A DNA stretch of 64,000 nt from Asterochloris sp. CNOR1. Taxonomy: Eukaryota; Chlorophyta; Trebouxiophyceae; Trebouxiales; Trebouxiaceae. Shown in pieces: positions 22,080 through 33,237 of the stretch. The notes under the pieces are model-generated. The model was not told where the DNA came from and made no database searches. It saw only the letters and a list, made by a program, of their open reading frames with translations. The stretch is from assembly GCA_963969365.1 (NCBI GenBank), contig OZ017762.1:868001-932000 (forward strand). The letters are read 5' to 3'. Positions within the stretch are counted from its first letter, which is position 1; each line of letters opens with the position of its first letter. The translations under genes were made by a program, and so were the position numbers.

Positions 22080-25000
22080 CTAGCAGTTCTTGCCAACAAT
22101 CTTGGCTGGGCAGATCTCGAGAACATTGCCGGGCTTTCCTGGGACGGAGCCCTTCACGACAATAGCGCGTCGCTCAGGGTCCACCCGCAATATCTGCAGG
22201 GCAAGGGGCAGATGTTATGCTTTTGCATTGGGGGACAAGTTGGCAACTCTGTTGTGACGCTGAAGGGCCCTCGGCAATCTATGGCGCTGCTGACCCCACA
22301 AGTACACCAACAGCCTGGCCACACCAATGCTGAAGTGTCCCGCAGCAGCAAGAACAGTCAGCTTCGACCTCAACAGGGCTGGCTGGGCCAGGCACCAGCT
22401 GCACCTTACCACTCCAGGACCTTGACGTTCAAGGCGCCACACACATCATGTGACCAGCTGCCTGCTCACCCGGAGCTTCCTGATCTTGACGCGCTCTGCT
22501 CCCAGGTGTCCTGCCATCTTCAGGCCAGGCAGCACCCTGCCGGGCGTTGCTGAGGCACCAACTGAACCATGCTGCCTGTGAGACTTGGAACCATGGGTCA
22601 TGGGGCCACGGTGGTGGTTCCATCGCTTCACATCACCTGCATTTGGGCAGGCAGGTGTGAGCAAGTGTGAGGAAGGGCACCTCAGGTGAGCAATGGGAGC
22701 GCAGCTACATTCCGCGCCCCTTTCATGAACGTCTTGGTCTTCCAGGGCCAGGACAAGAACAGGAACAAACAGCTGGTGTGGCGCTGCGAAGCTTGGCTGC
22801 ACTCACCCTCAAAGCGTCGCTAGGGAGTACCATCTTTGAAAGGAATATGCCCTGACAGGAAGTGCCAAGGCACAGCCCATGATGTACAGGTCACAAAAAG
22901 GACTGGAATAACTCATTCCCGGATACCTTTCCAATGGACTGCCCTGCAAATGTCCAACAGGTCCCCCTGCTTCAAAGGCTTCTGACAGCCCACTTGACCA
23001 GCCCACTTGACAGGCCACCTGGAGATGCTGCCAACCCCCTGGAGATGCTGCCAAACAGCTCACTCACCCTGGAAACCCTTCCCAATGGACTGCCCGGCAA
23101 TGTCTACGAGGTCTCCCTCCTTAAACAGCTCCTCCACCTTCAGCTCCTGCCCGGGCTCAAAGCCCTCAATGTCCTCCAGCTGCAGGCACAGCAGAAGGAC
23201 ATCCTCAGCATCGCAAGTGGTTTATGTGCAGTCCATATCATGATGACTATGATGGTTTGAAGCTCCTAGTCTGCTCCACAGGCAGGCAGGCTCAGCACAT
23301 TTTCAGCTCCCGTCAGGCCTCATGTGCTCATTTTTCTTTAGCTGCAGCACACAAACTCTCGTAAGATCAGCACGTTTGCACAGGTGGTGGCTGTCCGGGT
23401 AGGGGATATATGAACTTAGTTGGGTATCTTGAGGGACATGGCATGCTTGTGCTGTCTGTGAACTGCATGCGCATATACCTAGCAGACTCAGGTGGCAAGA
23501 CACAAAAAAATGAAAGGATCAGTCGCCGGCCCTGAAAGGTGAGATGTGCCACTCCAGTCCCTACCATCCTGTGAGCACCTGTGTTTGACACCAGGGTGGG
23601 GCTGCCAGGAGCTGGCCAAGGCGACATCCTGTGCAAGGCCACAAGCTATGGCGGTCTGAGCAAGTTGTGCATGCACTCGATCTCCTGCCGCGCGGTGCCT
23701 GCACAGTGGCCTTTGTGACCATCCAAGAGCGCAGCCAGCGCGCCAGCCATCCCAAACTCCCTCAGGCGCTGTATAAAGGGCGTCTCTGCCTCCTAGCTGT
23801 GGCTGCTGGGGGACGGCCCTAGTCTCGCCGCACACAGCAGCTCAGCAAGCAGACCAGTGGTGATGCACCAGGGCAGCACGATCACTTTCCTTCTTCAACA
23901 CCTTGAGCTTCATGTACGATGCTCCTCACAGCCAGCAGCACAGTCAGCCTGCTGCCTGGATGAGACTCACCCGAAACTCCCTCAGGCGCTTCATGGGGGG
24001 CACCCCAGCCTTCTTGCAGTGGCCAACGAGGGGCTTCTTGGAGCGCGTCTCACGCGTCTCCAGGTACCCCACCTGCACTGCCTGGTATCCGTTCTTCTCA
24101 TTGGTCAGCACCTGCAAGCAGTCACAGTGGCTGAAACCTGCCTCGTGCCGCAGTAATGCTTTCATTGCAGATAAGCGCCTCCATGCTCTGAGGGTCTAAG
24201 GCCCCATCGATCCTTCATTGCTGTAGCTCACTTCCAAAAGCCTCAGATACCAGTTTCGATAGTCAGCACTTGCACCAGGCAGCAGCGGACCCAGACACTG
24301 GCATCTCTGCGCTGCCTTGCAGAAAGGTGCTCGTCCCTTTGCTCTTGTGCCGCGCAGCCAAGGACCGAGGGCTGCTACAGATGAGCAGGTACCAAGGGGC
24401 CCATGACCGGCACCTGTGGCAGCACCAGGGCCTGCAACTGCCCATTGTGCTGGCAGGAAGCGCTCAGCACTGCGGCGGCCTGCCTGTCCTGATGTCCTCA
24501 GAGCTGTGCATGGCCCCTCGAGCAGAACAGGTCCACCATGGGGCTTTGCTGTCTTCATGCTGGCCCTCACAGGACCACTCCATGTTGGTTCTGACAAAGA
24601 CTCAGGAGCATGGCTGGTGTGCAGCTCTTGCTTCTCACCTGCGTGACCTTGTTGCCATCCTCCAGTGCAATGACTGTGGCTGACAGCGAGAGGCCTTCCG
24701 GGGTGAAGATCTGGGTCATGCCGGCCTTGGTGCCCCAGATGCCCATGGCCACCTCTGCAGCAGGCATGGCTGGCTTTGTTGCAGTGATTGCTGCAAAAGG
24801 AAACAGTGCACGTGTGCTGCAAGTAGTGCAACACGCATGCTGCACACACTGTGGCAGTTTCACGAGGAGTGCCTGCCTCATGCAGCCTGCAGAGGAGGCT
24901 GCATGTCCCCTATGACTGTAAGGTGTGGCACAGCCTGCTGGTGCAGCCCAAAGCAGCGGTGTGGCCTGCGGCCCACCTGAAGTGTTGCCAGCCTGCACAG

Positions 25001-25109
25001 AGAGCCTCTGTGCCCTGCTTGCCCTGCTGCTAGGGGTTCTGGCGAGCAGTGGGGACCTCTGCTGTTGGCCTGTTGCGCCTGAGAACCTGAGGCCGCAAGA
25101 CTGGGACAT
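22080..25109 (-). CDS. rplC: Plastid 50S ribosomal protein uL3 (nuclear-encoded)
   Basis: uL3 is an early-assembling protein of the large ribosomal subunit near the peptidyl-transferase centre. Six exons join to 272 aa: 24977-25109, 24639-24790, 23971-24111, 23068-23179, 22470-22636, 22080-22193. Exon 1 ([19 protein letters not shown]...) is Ser/Arg/Gln-rich with no acidic residue, a typical plastid transit peptide of about 45-60 residues. The mature part starts near [14 protein letters not shown] and has all bacterial-type uL3 blocks: [61 protein letters not shown] and a C-terminal [13 protein letters not shown]. The bacterial form plus a presequence points to the plastid (a mitochondrial form is less likely). 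Divergent from the hydrolase gene. An echo of exon 4 sits in intron 4. Confidence 0.95.
22921..23140 (-). repeat. Echo of uL3c exon 4
   Basis: The segment 22925-22989 resembles the real exon 4 end at 23076-23140: ccaatggactgccc, then gcaa-tgtc, then aggt(c/t)-ccctccttaaa versus ccctgcttcaaa. The copy is about 150 bp away, inside intron 4. Adjacent short repeats at 23000-23060 (cacttgaccag, and ctggagatgctgccaa twice) show that the interval is duplication-prone. Confidence 0.75.
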
Positions 25110-26143
25110 CTTGACTGCCCGCGGGCATGTGTGTGCCATATAAAGAGGCATGATCAGCCTCTGCCCCGTTTCACCTCCTGCGGCTTTTGGTGAGTGAAGA
25201 GGTTAGGTCAGCCATTATTGTGGCTTTGTTGGTTTCACACTTTTACTCCCAGGCTTGCAGTAGCCAGGCTGCTGTAAGGCCAGAGTGCAACAGGACACAT
25301 GCTTCTACAGTGAGGGCGTTCCATCACTCTGAACGTCATATTAGCTACCCCACACAGATGCAGTGGGCCAGAATCAAGGCGGGCAGTATGTGCATTGGTG
25401 CAGCAGGATGGACAAAGTTCTTCTGTCAATTTCTCAGCACCTGTGCCTGTGACACTGGGTTGCTCGCTGCCTGTTCACAGCCTGCTAGCTGGCTCAAGAA
25501 TCGTGCTGCTGTATGATATCGTCATGACCCTAACTTCCTGGATTTCTTGCCACTGGTGCTGCCGTTTTTCTTGAGCGGTCCCTCCCTAGGTGCACAATCT
25601 CTGGCACAGCTGGAATTTGTGACCGTCACTGCCCTCTGATACCTGCTGACATCATAGCGCCCTGAACAACATAGCGCTCTCTGCCTGGCAGGACTCCATC
25701 GATTGCTTCCATTGCCCTTCTTGCAAGCTCCGTTGAGAGCCGCGAGTTTGATTTGAGAGATTTCTGCCGTCATTGTATCGAGAAAGATTGATAGGTGAAG
25801 GGGGGCGGCAAGGCTGGCTAGCGCATTGCCAATCTTTCACCTTGCTACCCCTGATGAAGGGCTGCCAGGGAAGGCAGGCAACAGCAGATATGGTGCACCA
25901 AACCTGCCCCTTGCTGGGCGCCAGGGGCATGCAGCGTTTGCTGCGCCATCTGGGAAGCTCGCCCAGTACACTGACGCAGCTACATGACCCAGTGTTTCAG
26001 GTGCACACCTCTATTTCTTGAAAAGGCATACAACACTGTTTGTCAGCATTGTACAAACCTTGCTGTGAGCCTCGGCCCACAGCCTGCACAATTGTGTTTC
26101 CCACGGCATTTGCCGGAGCAGCCCCTTGGCTCTCTTAGCATGC
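25110..26143. promoter_or_regulatory. Divergent intergenic region uL3c / ABHD11-like
   Basis: About 1 kb between start codons on opposite strands. It must hold both promoters. It also contains the small open frame listed separately. No defined element recognised. Confidence 0.5.
25522..25773 (-). CDS. Possible small ORF, 83 aa
   Basis: An uninterrupted minus-strand frame starting MTAEISQIKLAALNGACKKG and ending in a basic tail KKNGSTSGKKSRKLGS. Base composition is less GC-rich than in the neighbouring exons. It lies in the divergent intergenic region. No family recognised, and chance or a 5' leader ORF is quite possible. Confidence 0.2.
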   Translation of the reverse strand: MTAEISQIKLAALNGACKKGNGSNRWSPARQRALCCSGRYDVSRYQRAVTVTNSSCARDCAPREGPLKKNGSTSGKKSRKLGS

Positions 26144-29100
26144 ATGTCACATGCAGCATTGCTGTTCAGGTCTGTGTGCTGTCTCATACAGGGGCTTTCA
26201 CGGAATGCAGCTGCTGCCAGCAGCACAGGCGCTGCCCACAGCAAGCTCCGCAGCAGATCAGTACAGGTGTCACAGGCAGTGGCGGGCTTAGACAGGCCTG
26301 TCTCCTCCGCGTCCCCGTCCTCATTCCAGCCGCCCAGGCCTGGGGCGTCTTTCAGCAAACCCTCAGAGCTGGAGGACCCACCTGTGGTAAGCAGTTCCAG
26401 CAGAGTTCAACTGCTTCTGGGCTGGTGCCAGCTCCAGGAGTTGTGTGAGTCTGTGCAGGGCAGCCCTGGCTAAGGCAGCAGTCCAAGGTTCTTGTGCTGC
26501 CCCTGAGACAGGCTGAGCAGACCGCATGAACAGCTTATTGCATGCCTGACTGCACCGGCCAGATGTGTGGGAGGCAGCAACCTGTTGCGTAGGTGGAAAC
26601 TTTGAAGGCTGCAGATGTGCTGCATGGCTGCTTCCTCGGCTGGCCCCTGCAGTAGTGTAGCAGCTGGTGTAGGGTGCCCTTGCTGGTCATGTCAATTTGT
26701 TGCACTGCTGCTCTGCAGGGGTATGAGCTAGTCCAGGGAGCCCTTGCGCGGTGGAGCGAGGTGCAGAAGGGGCAGCGGGCCCCGCCCACAGTTGTGATGA
26801 TCCACGGCATTCTGGGCAGCCGCAAGAACATGCAGGCCTTCGCGCACAGGCTCGTGGAGGTTAGTTGTGGTTGCGTGGCTTCATGAATGGTGGTATTACG
26901 GCTAGAGTGGCTGCATGATGACCCCTCGAGAGGGGCCTGGGCAGCTGATGCAAGTATCTGAGACACCGCTGCTGCCTCAGATGCAGCTTGCCCACCTGCG
27001 GAGGAGCCAGCAATACAGTCGTAGATGCAAGACAGCTCGCTGGTGCATCTGATAAGCGGTTGAGCCGTATAGGGAGCCGCTTGCGCAATTGCCAGTGACC
27101 CATCCTGTTCTGCAGGGTTTTGTGTGGCAATTCTGTCCACATGCTTTTTGGCGTGGGCTCAGAACCTCACCCACGCCTTTTTTTCTCACAGCCAATGTTG
27201 CGTACCCCACTGATATCTGAATGCTTTTCATGGGACAGACAAGCATGGCAGCAATATCTGCTGCCTCCCGTTGCAGCACATGTCCTGTCAGGCTCAGGGC
27301 AGCAGTACATTTCCATGCTGCTTTCCCCCTGGGCAGCAGCAACAGTGCCCCATCCTGCTTGCAGGGCCTGCCATCCTGGCAGGTGCTGCTGGTGGACCTG
27401 CGCTGCCATGGAGAGTCTGCACAGCTGGAGCAGCAGCCAGCCCCCCCGCACTCCGTGGAGTCCTCTGCAAAGGACACCCTCACTCTGCTCAGCAGACTCA
27501 AAATCTTCCCTGAAGCGCTTGTCGGGCACAGCTTCGGCGGCAAGGTGGTCCTCAGGTGGGTGCTGGAGTTGTGCCTCCATGTACGGCATACAAATCAGCT
27601 GCAGAATGGAGTGGATGCAAGCAAAGGCAGTGCAATTTCGCTCCTCCAACCACTGCAGTGCACAGCCCAGCTAAGCTGCTCATCAAAGTCAAGTTCCATG
27701 CTGGCATGGGAGTCAACTTCCAAGCTGGAATGGGGGTCAATTCTGATGAGCACCTCAGCTGAACTGTCCTCACCTGCAGCACGGACAGCGTGACTTCCTT
27801 GCTGGGCGTGCCGTGAGCTCAACCAACATGTGCTGCTACCCTGCCTGCAGCATGGCGGACCAGTTTGGGCGCATGGGCAAGCAGCTGCCACGACCAGTGC
27901 AGGTAAGACCGGTGGGACCCTTGCAGTGCGCTGCACGCGGCTCTTGTTGTGCAGGTTACGTCCACCTGGCCTTCGCGGCAGCGTGGGCACCCTCCATCAA
28001 GGCACCCCGTGCGTGCCTACATGGCTCTGTGCAACGTGCAGCTGGTGCCTCCTGGATGCGCTGTCAGGCACCATGGAGGCTTGCAGCGGCTATGCACTTT
28101 CCTTCCTCAGGCCCTCACATTTGTGATGAGCACCCTTCCCTGGGTGGGTATGGGGAACTTCCCCCCCGCCACAAGGGAGGGTGTTCCCAAGAGGCAGTGC
28201 GAGCTGGCCTGAACAGAAAGTGGTGCTGGGTTCGCTGCCATGCAGATGAGGCATCCAGAGCGTGATCCTTCCATCTCCCTATGCTTCACAGGACTGTGTC
28301 CTAGGTGTGCATGCCAGATGCCCTCCTGGGGGGTTGTGCTACTTTGTCCTGCCTTAAGCCCTCGCTCAAATGCCTACACCCACCCTTCCCTGTACAGGTC
28401 TGGGTGCTGGACGCTCTGCCAGGGGAGGTGCGCAGCGGAGAGCGCGGGGGTCAGGATCACCCCGCCGACCTCATTGCGGCCCTGCAGCAGCTGCCCATGC
28501 CCATCCCCAACCGCAGCCACCTCCAGAACTACCTGGTGCAGAGGGGGTTCTCCCTGCAGATCGCGCGCTGGGCCAGCACCAACCTGCGGCCCCTGCACGG
28601 GGACAACCGGTGAGCTGCGCTGCACATCAATGGGAGGGGTTTAGGCTTTGAGTTCAGACACTGTGTCTCAACCCCCGTGCGGCCCCTGCACAAGGACAAC
28701 CGGTGAGCTCCGCTGCACATCCATGCAAGATTCTGCCAAGGAAGCAGCTTTGGCAGGCCGCCACCTGAAGCCTGTGCAGGCACAGCAGTGACGAGGCAAG
28801 GGTCGATGCACATTGCAGCCTCAGCTGTCAGGCTGAGTGCAGCTGACACAGGACCGCGGGGGTCCGAGTCTTTGCAGGCTGCTGCCTTTACCCCGCAGGA
28901 ACCAGGTCTGAGCTTTTGCAAAGACCTGGCAGTGCTGTTCCTGTCCCTCTGCTCGATTAAGGCCTGCTGTGAAGTCGTCGGCGCATTGCCTCGCCTCCCT
29001 GCAGAAGGCTGCTCTGGGCTGACATCCCTTGTCCCAGATGCAAAGTCAGACCTAGCCGTCAAGCAACACTGCACCCAGCAGCAAACCTATCCTTGCACTG

Positions 29101-30494
29101 TCACCATGCAGGAAGTTGGTGTGTACTTCCACGAGGCATCATGGACATGCAAAAGCGTCTGACCAAACAGATGCACACCTGTGTCTGGCTTGCAGTGAGC
29201 CAGACCGCCGCTGCCTCGAACACGGACCACTCTTGCTGCTGCTGTCTTGCAGGCAGATGAGTACAAAGCTAGATGTGGTGGCCGGCAGCTGCTCAGGGCA
29301 GTCAAGCCTGCTGCCCTCCTGCCAACTACCCATGTCACCCTGCAGGAAGCTGGTGTGGAACTTCAACCTGGAGGGCATCAGGGACATGTACGAGAGTTAC
29401 GAGGCATCCAACCTGTGGCCTTTCATTACTGACACCGCTCAGGGCCTGCGCGTGCACTTTGTGAAGGCCGAGCACAGCACCTTCAGATGGGCAGGTCAGC
29501 AGCAGAGCTGTTGCTTGTTGGGCTGCTGCTTTGGCAGCGCCTGTGTGTGTATCCTGTCAACCGAGCACGACCTTCAGATGGGCACGGATCAGGCTGGGGC
29601 GGCCTGCCTGCATTCATCTGCAAAGCACAGCGCACTCAGCTTGCACGTCACTGTCTTGCTGGTTGTTTGATCAGCAGGGGTGCTTTCAGGGGCACAATGG
29701 CAGTGCATGGCAACTGCTTTGACAACGGGAAGCACAGCTCACTCAGAAGAGCTGCCCAGCGTGGGGGCCGACTTGCAGCCCGGAGGATCAGCTGCATGCT
29801 GAGCAGGCTGCAATGTCTGTGGCTGCGGTCGCCAACCTGCAAGTTGTGGTTGCTGACTCCGCTGGCTGTGCTGTGCTTGCCCCTGGGGCCAGTACAGGCC
29901 AGATGGGCTTCAGTGCTGGAGCCAGCCAATACTGCTGTGATACTCATATACGTTAATACTTGCATGTGAAATGCGGTGGGGGACCCAAGCCTCACTGATG
30001 CCTGAAGGTTGCCTGAGTGCTTCATTCTGCCTCGTGTTTGCTTTGTGCTCAAGTGATCTCCTCTGCCGTGCTGCAGGGCCTGAAGAAACAGTCATCACGT
30101 CTTATGGTCATGCAGTGCACCTCCTGCACAAAGCCGGTGAGCATCTAGGGCTTTCATGGCATCAGACGCTTTGCAAGCTGCGTGCAGTCAGCCCTTCTGA
30201 TGCTGCCTGCCTCCTGACTGCGCGTGCTATGCCTGCAGGTCACTGGGTTCATGCTGGTGAGCCTCTAGTGTGGGCCATGGTGCAAGGCCCTGCAAAAGGT
30301 CATGTCCGTGCACAGGGCTGAGCAGGCATTCTTGATTTGCCTCGCGTCCTGCTGACATGGTCCAAAGTTCAACAATGTCGGTTGCTCATGCAGATAACCC
30401 AGATGGTTTGTTTGAGATTATGAGCCCTTCCCTAGGTTCAGCCGACTTGCACATGAGGCGGGCGTCCCACCTGCCAGCCAGATCTCGAAGCTGA
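26144..30494 (+). CDS. Alpha/beta hydrolase, ABHD11-like, organelle-targeted
   Basis: Nine exons join in phase to 388 aa: 26144-26386, 26719-26859, 27365-27555, 27851-27902, 28398-28609, 29346-29494, 30077-30136, 30239-30256, 30394-30494. Residues 1-80 form a Ser/Ala/Arg-rich presequence (MSHAALLFRSVCCLIQGLSR), suggesting mitochondrion or plastid. The fold motifs follow: oxyanion HGILGS at 110-115, LLVDLRCHGES, nucleophile elbow GHSFGG with Ser184, and a C-terminal AGHWVHADNPDGL with His351, the usual catalytic His of ABHD11/YbfF-type esterases. Family activity: hydrolysis of esters or thioesters; substrate unknown. The conserved GHWVHA segment is carried by an 18-nt exon (30239-30256). A presequence split at 26198 cannot be excluded. 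Introns carry several exon echoes. Confidence 0.9.
27688..27745 (+). repeat. 24-bp tandem repeat, about 2.4 copies
   Basis: Units at 27688-27711, 27712-27735 and a partial third share gtcaa(g/c)ttcca-gctgg(c/a)atggg(a/g). They are in intron 3 of the hydrolase gene. Confidence 0.7.
28585..28732 (+). repeat. Echo of hydrolase exon 5 end with its donor
   Basis: The real exon end and donor at 28587-28630 (gcggcccctgcac-gggacaaccg, then gtgagct) is copied at 28680-28728, nearly identical over about 48 bp. The copy still has an intact gtgagc donor. Confidence 0.85.
29095..29590 (+). repeat. Echoes of hydrolase exon 6 start and end
   Basis: Before exon 6, 29105-29155 resembles its acceptor and first codons (catgcaggaagttggtgtg versus ctgcaggaagctggtgtgg). 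After it, 29560-29590 resembles the exon end at 29469-29500 (cgagcac-accttcagatgggca). Confidence 0.7.
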
Positions 30495-31771
30495 TGCGCA
30501 GCCTCTCGTATAGTCCTGGCCCTGCTGGCACAATTACGGTTCTACCTTACTATTGTGCATATCCCACATATTGCGGTCCTCCCCTGCCATCTCAATTCTG
30601 GCAGCACCTCATGACAAGTCCCAGCCAGCGCGAGCAGAGACTTGCACCCAGAACCAATTCTTATTGTTTGAGCGACTTGTTTTGTATCATCATTGAGAAG
30701 AGCTCTAGCGTCATGTCTACAACGATGTCAAGATGTGTGCTCGATGCAAGTGCATGTCTTGAAAAAGACATCTTGAGCTTTAAATCATCCCCTTGCCAGT
30801 GGCATGCTCCCGTCGGCTCCAGTCTGGTACCATACATACAATGAATGGCGGCCGTGTCACAGGCTATCGCATGTGTTTGAGCAGACTGTGGCGCAGTGTC
30901 AGGCGCAACTAGATGCTAGGTCTGCTTGGACACATCTATACAGCTTAAAGCACCTGCCATACTGCAAAGCGCATGAGAGCATGCTGGTCAGTCTTTTGGT
31001 GGGTATGGTGAAGAGCTCTGCATTACATGAGCTAAAGGGCGCTATCTGGATCTGATGCAATGGCCACGCCAGACTAGCTGTGCTCTGGAGACATGACACT
31101 GGATAGCTGACAGAAAGCAAAAGCAGATCATCTCTAGCCTGCTCCAAGCAGCATTGACTGTGATGTCAGAGGCGTGCTGGGGAGGGATGTAACTCCGCAG
31201 CTCAGCAGGCACGGTACCTGGGCCCCCAGGGCATGCCGCCGCCAGGAGCGGCAATTTCCTGAAGCATTCAGCCTCTGCCTGGGAGTCACAGGAGGCTCAG
31301 CAAAGCGCCCAAAGATCCCAGAGCATGGGAGAAGGCAATGGCAGGCACCTTGCAGAGACAAAGGAAAAGACTCGCTCTAGTATGTCAGCTGGCAGCTGAG
31401 CATGAGAGTTTGGTGGGAACTGCTGTTTTGAGCTGGGTGAAGCTGACTGGCCACATGGGGCTGATCAGGTGCAGGAACTGCTGCAGCCCCTGCACCCATC
31501 TGAGCTAGACTTTTTGCCAGGACTTGCATGCTTTGCGCAAATATAACTACATTTTTGTCGTATGGAGGCCACAGCGAGGGACCCGGCGACTGCTTCATAA
31601 ATAAGGTGTTGATGGGAAGCAAGTACAGGTGGTCACATGCCTGTTGTTGACCTAGGTCAAGCTTGCCGCGCAATCAAAAGGTTTGTCTGCAATTATCAAG
31701 GGAGCACCTGACAGTGCCGAGAGCCCATCTGATGCACGCCAGCGCCACCGTGCAGCATTGACCATTCCCAC
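30495..31771. other. Intergenic, AT-richer interval
   Basis: About 1.3 kb after the hydrolase stop. It is visibly less GC-rich than the flanks (notably 30530-30960 and 31530-31620) and has no exon I can support. It may contain a decayed mobile element, but no terminal repeats or transposase motif are visible. Confidence 0.4.
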
Positions 31772-32392
31772 ATGTCCATCGATTTTAAGTTCAAGGCTGA
31801 GGCTGCCGCTGAGGCTGCAGCATTCCTGGCAGTCTTGACAGCGAATGCATCGGGCGCAGCAGGTGCTTGGCCTAGCCCTGAGCAGCTCCCTCCCACTGGC
31901 AGCCGCAGTCCTGGCGGCATGGCAGGCCCTGCCTCTGCCGCCCCCAGCTGCAACCGCTGGCAGGCAGCTCTGAGTGGCACGCCCCTCTGTCCAAACAAAA
32001 CCTCTGAAGGCCGGCCCCAGCTCAGGCCTGGGCCCAGGGCCCCTGCCTCCTGAGCCCTTCACCTCTGGTGGCTTTGCGGCGCCCCAGCAGCACTGCCTGC
32101 CCCACCAATCCTATGCAGGGATTGACAGGCGCCATCGCGCAGTGCCTGGACGCCCTCTGGACCGGCCAGGAGCACGCCAGGAGCCTGAGGGGAGTTGGTC
32201 ATTCAGACCTCGAGAGGGGCCTGGGCCCTGCACCAGCGCTGTGGAGCCCAGGCAGCCTTGCCGGACTGAGCGTGGGCCAAATGACAATGGCAACACTCTG
32301 CTGCATTTTCGTGTGCGTGACAACCTGCAGGATCCCCTGTGCGGTAGCTTTGCCTGCAGAGCGCAGAGCCACAGGCTGCAGCGCCAAGGTAG
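31772..32392 (+). CDS. Unresolved coding candidate, part A
   Basis: Two overlapping open frames: 31772-32053, Ala/Pro-rich, starting MSIDFKFKAEAAAEAAAFLA; and about 31974-32392, ending NGNTLLHFRVRDNLQDPLCG then AQSHRLQRQ before a gtaggt donor. The second reads more like protein near its end. I could not join them in phase or recognise a family. Echoes of the 32350-32395 end follow downstream. Confidence 0.3.
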
Positions 32393-32600
32393 GTTTTGCC
32401 TCCTGCTGCTGTGACATGGGTCACATCCCCAGCACAGGAGGGCTGCCCACAGACCCTTGTCTCACGGCGCCAAGGTGGGTGCTGTCTGCTGTTGCTGCTG
32501 CTGCATGGGTTACTTCCCAGGACGGTAGCTCTGCCTGCAGAGCCTGGATTCACAGGCTGCAGCACCAAGGTGGGCTCTTTCTCCTGCTGGTGGTGCATGG
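32340..32600 (+). repeat. Echo of the exon end at 32392
   Basis: The segment tgcctgcagagc...cacaggctgcagc(g/a)ccaaggt(a/g)gg at 32353-32398 recurs at 32533-32578. A partial copy (ggcgccaaggtgggt) lies at 32466-32480. Confidence 0.7.
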
Positions 32601-33012
32601 ACCCTGGCCCCTGCAAGGGAGTGCTGCCTGCACAGTTCAGGACCATGAGCTGCCACCGCAAGCGCCATGGTGGGCTCTGTGCCTCACTGCGGTCGTTCCC
32701 CGCAGCTGCCGGGGTTGATTTCAGCTTATGCAGCAGTCTTAGGTGCAGCACACAGAACACATGCATCTACGGTGTTGCAGCCTTGTCACATGAGACGACA
32801 ACTTTGCAGTGGGCTGGCAGTGCATCTGGTGACTCTCCCTAGACATCAGCAGCTGTGGTTGCTGGGTCTTCCCGACTGTGACTCAAAGACGTAGGTTGCC
32901 CCTCCCCAACCCTACGCTACTTGACACAAGACTGCAGCGCTTGCACCTGCCAATTGACGTGCTCACTCCAGACTGGTCCAGGCGTCTGCCTTGAGTGCAC
33001 GCGGCCCTGCAA

Positions 33013-33237
33013 CTGTGGTGCTTGCAGTTGGTCAGGAGACCTCACCTTGCGAGCTCACTCTGGACCGGGCCACACACCTGTCCCCCAACAGCTGGAAGCG
33101 GCTGTACCACCATCGATGGGACGGCATGGTGCACACCCTCCCTGCCCCTGTGCTGAGGGTGGGTGGTGGCACAGATGGGCATGACAGCGGCTCTTCCCCA
33201 CTGCAGCAGCTCAAAGCCTTCCACATGCTGGAAGGTT
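33013..33237 (+). CDS. Unresolved coding candidate, part B (F-box-like exon pair)
   Basis: An exon ending near 33162 codes ELTLDRATHLSPNSWKRLY followed by HHRWDGMVHTLPAPVLR. It splices in phase to 33205-33237, coding QLKAFHMLEGFLR. The 'SWKRLYHHRW' pattern is like the end of an F-box helix (LWRRLYxxRW), but I see no LPxE start in the flanking exons, so the family is only a suggestion. It probably belongs to the same plus-strand gene as parts A and C. Confidence 0.35.

Noticed and set aside
24196-24849. Minus-strand 217-codon frame within uL3c
   Set aside because: Reads through an intron in the wrong frame; the plastid uL3 exons account for the coding signal.
30495-31771. Mobile element in the AT-richer interval
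   Set aside because: No terminal repeats, target duplication or transposase/reverse transcriptase motif could be seen.
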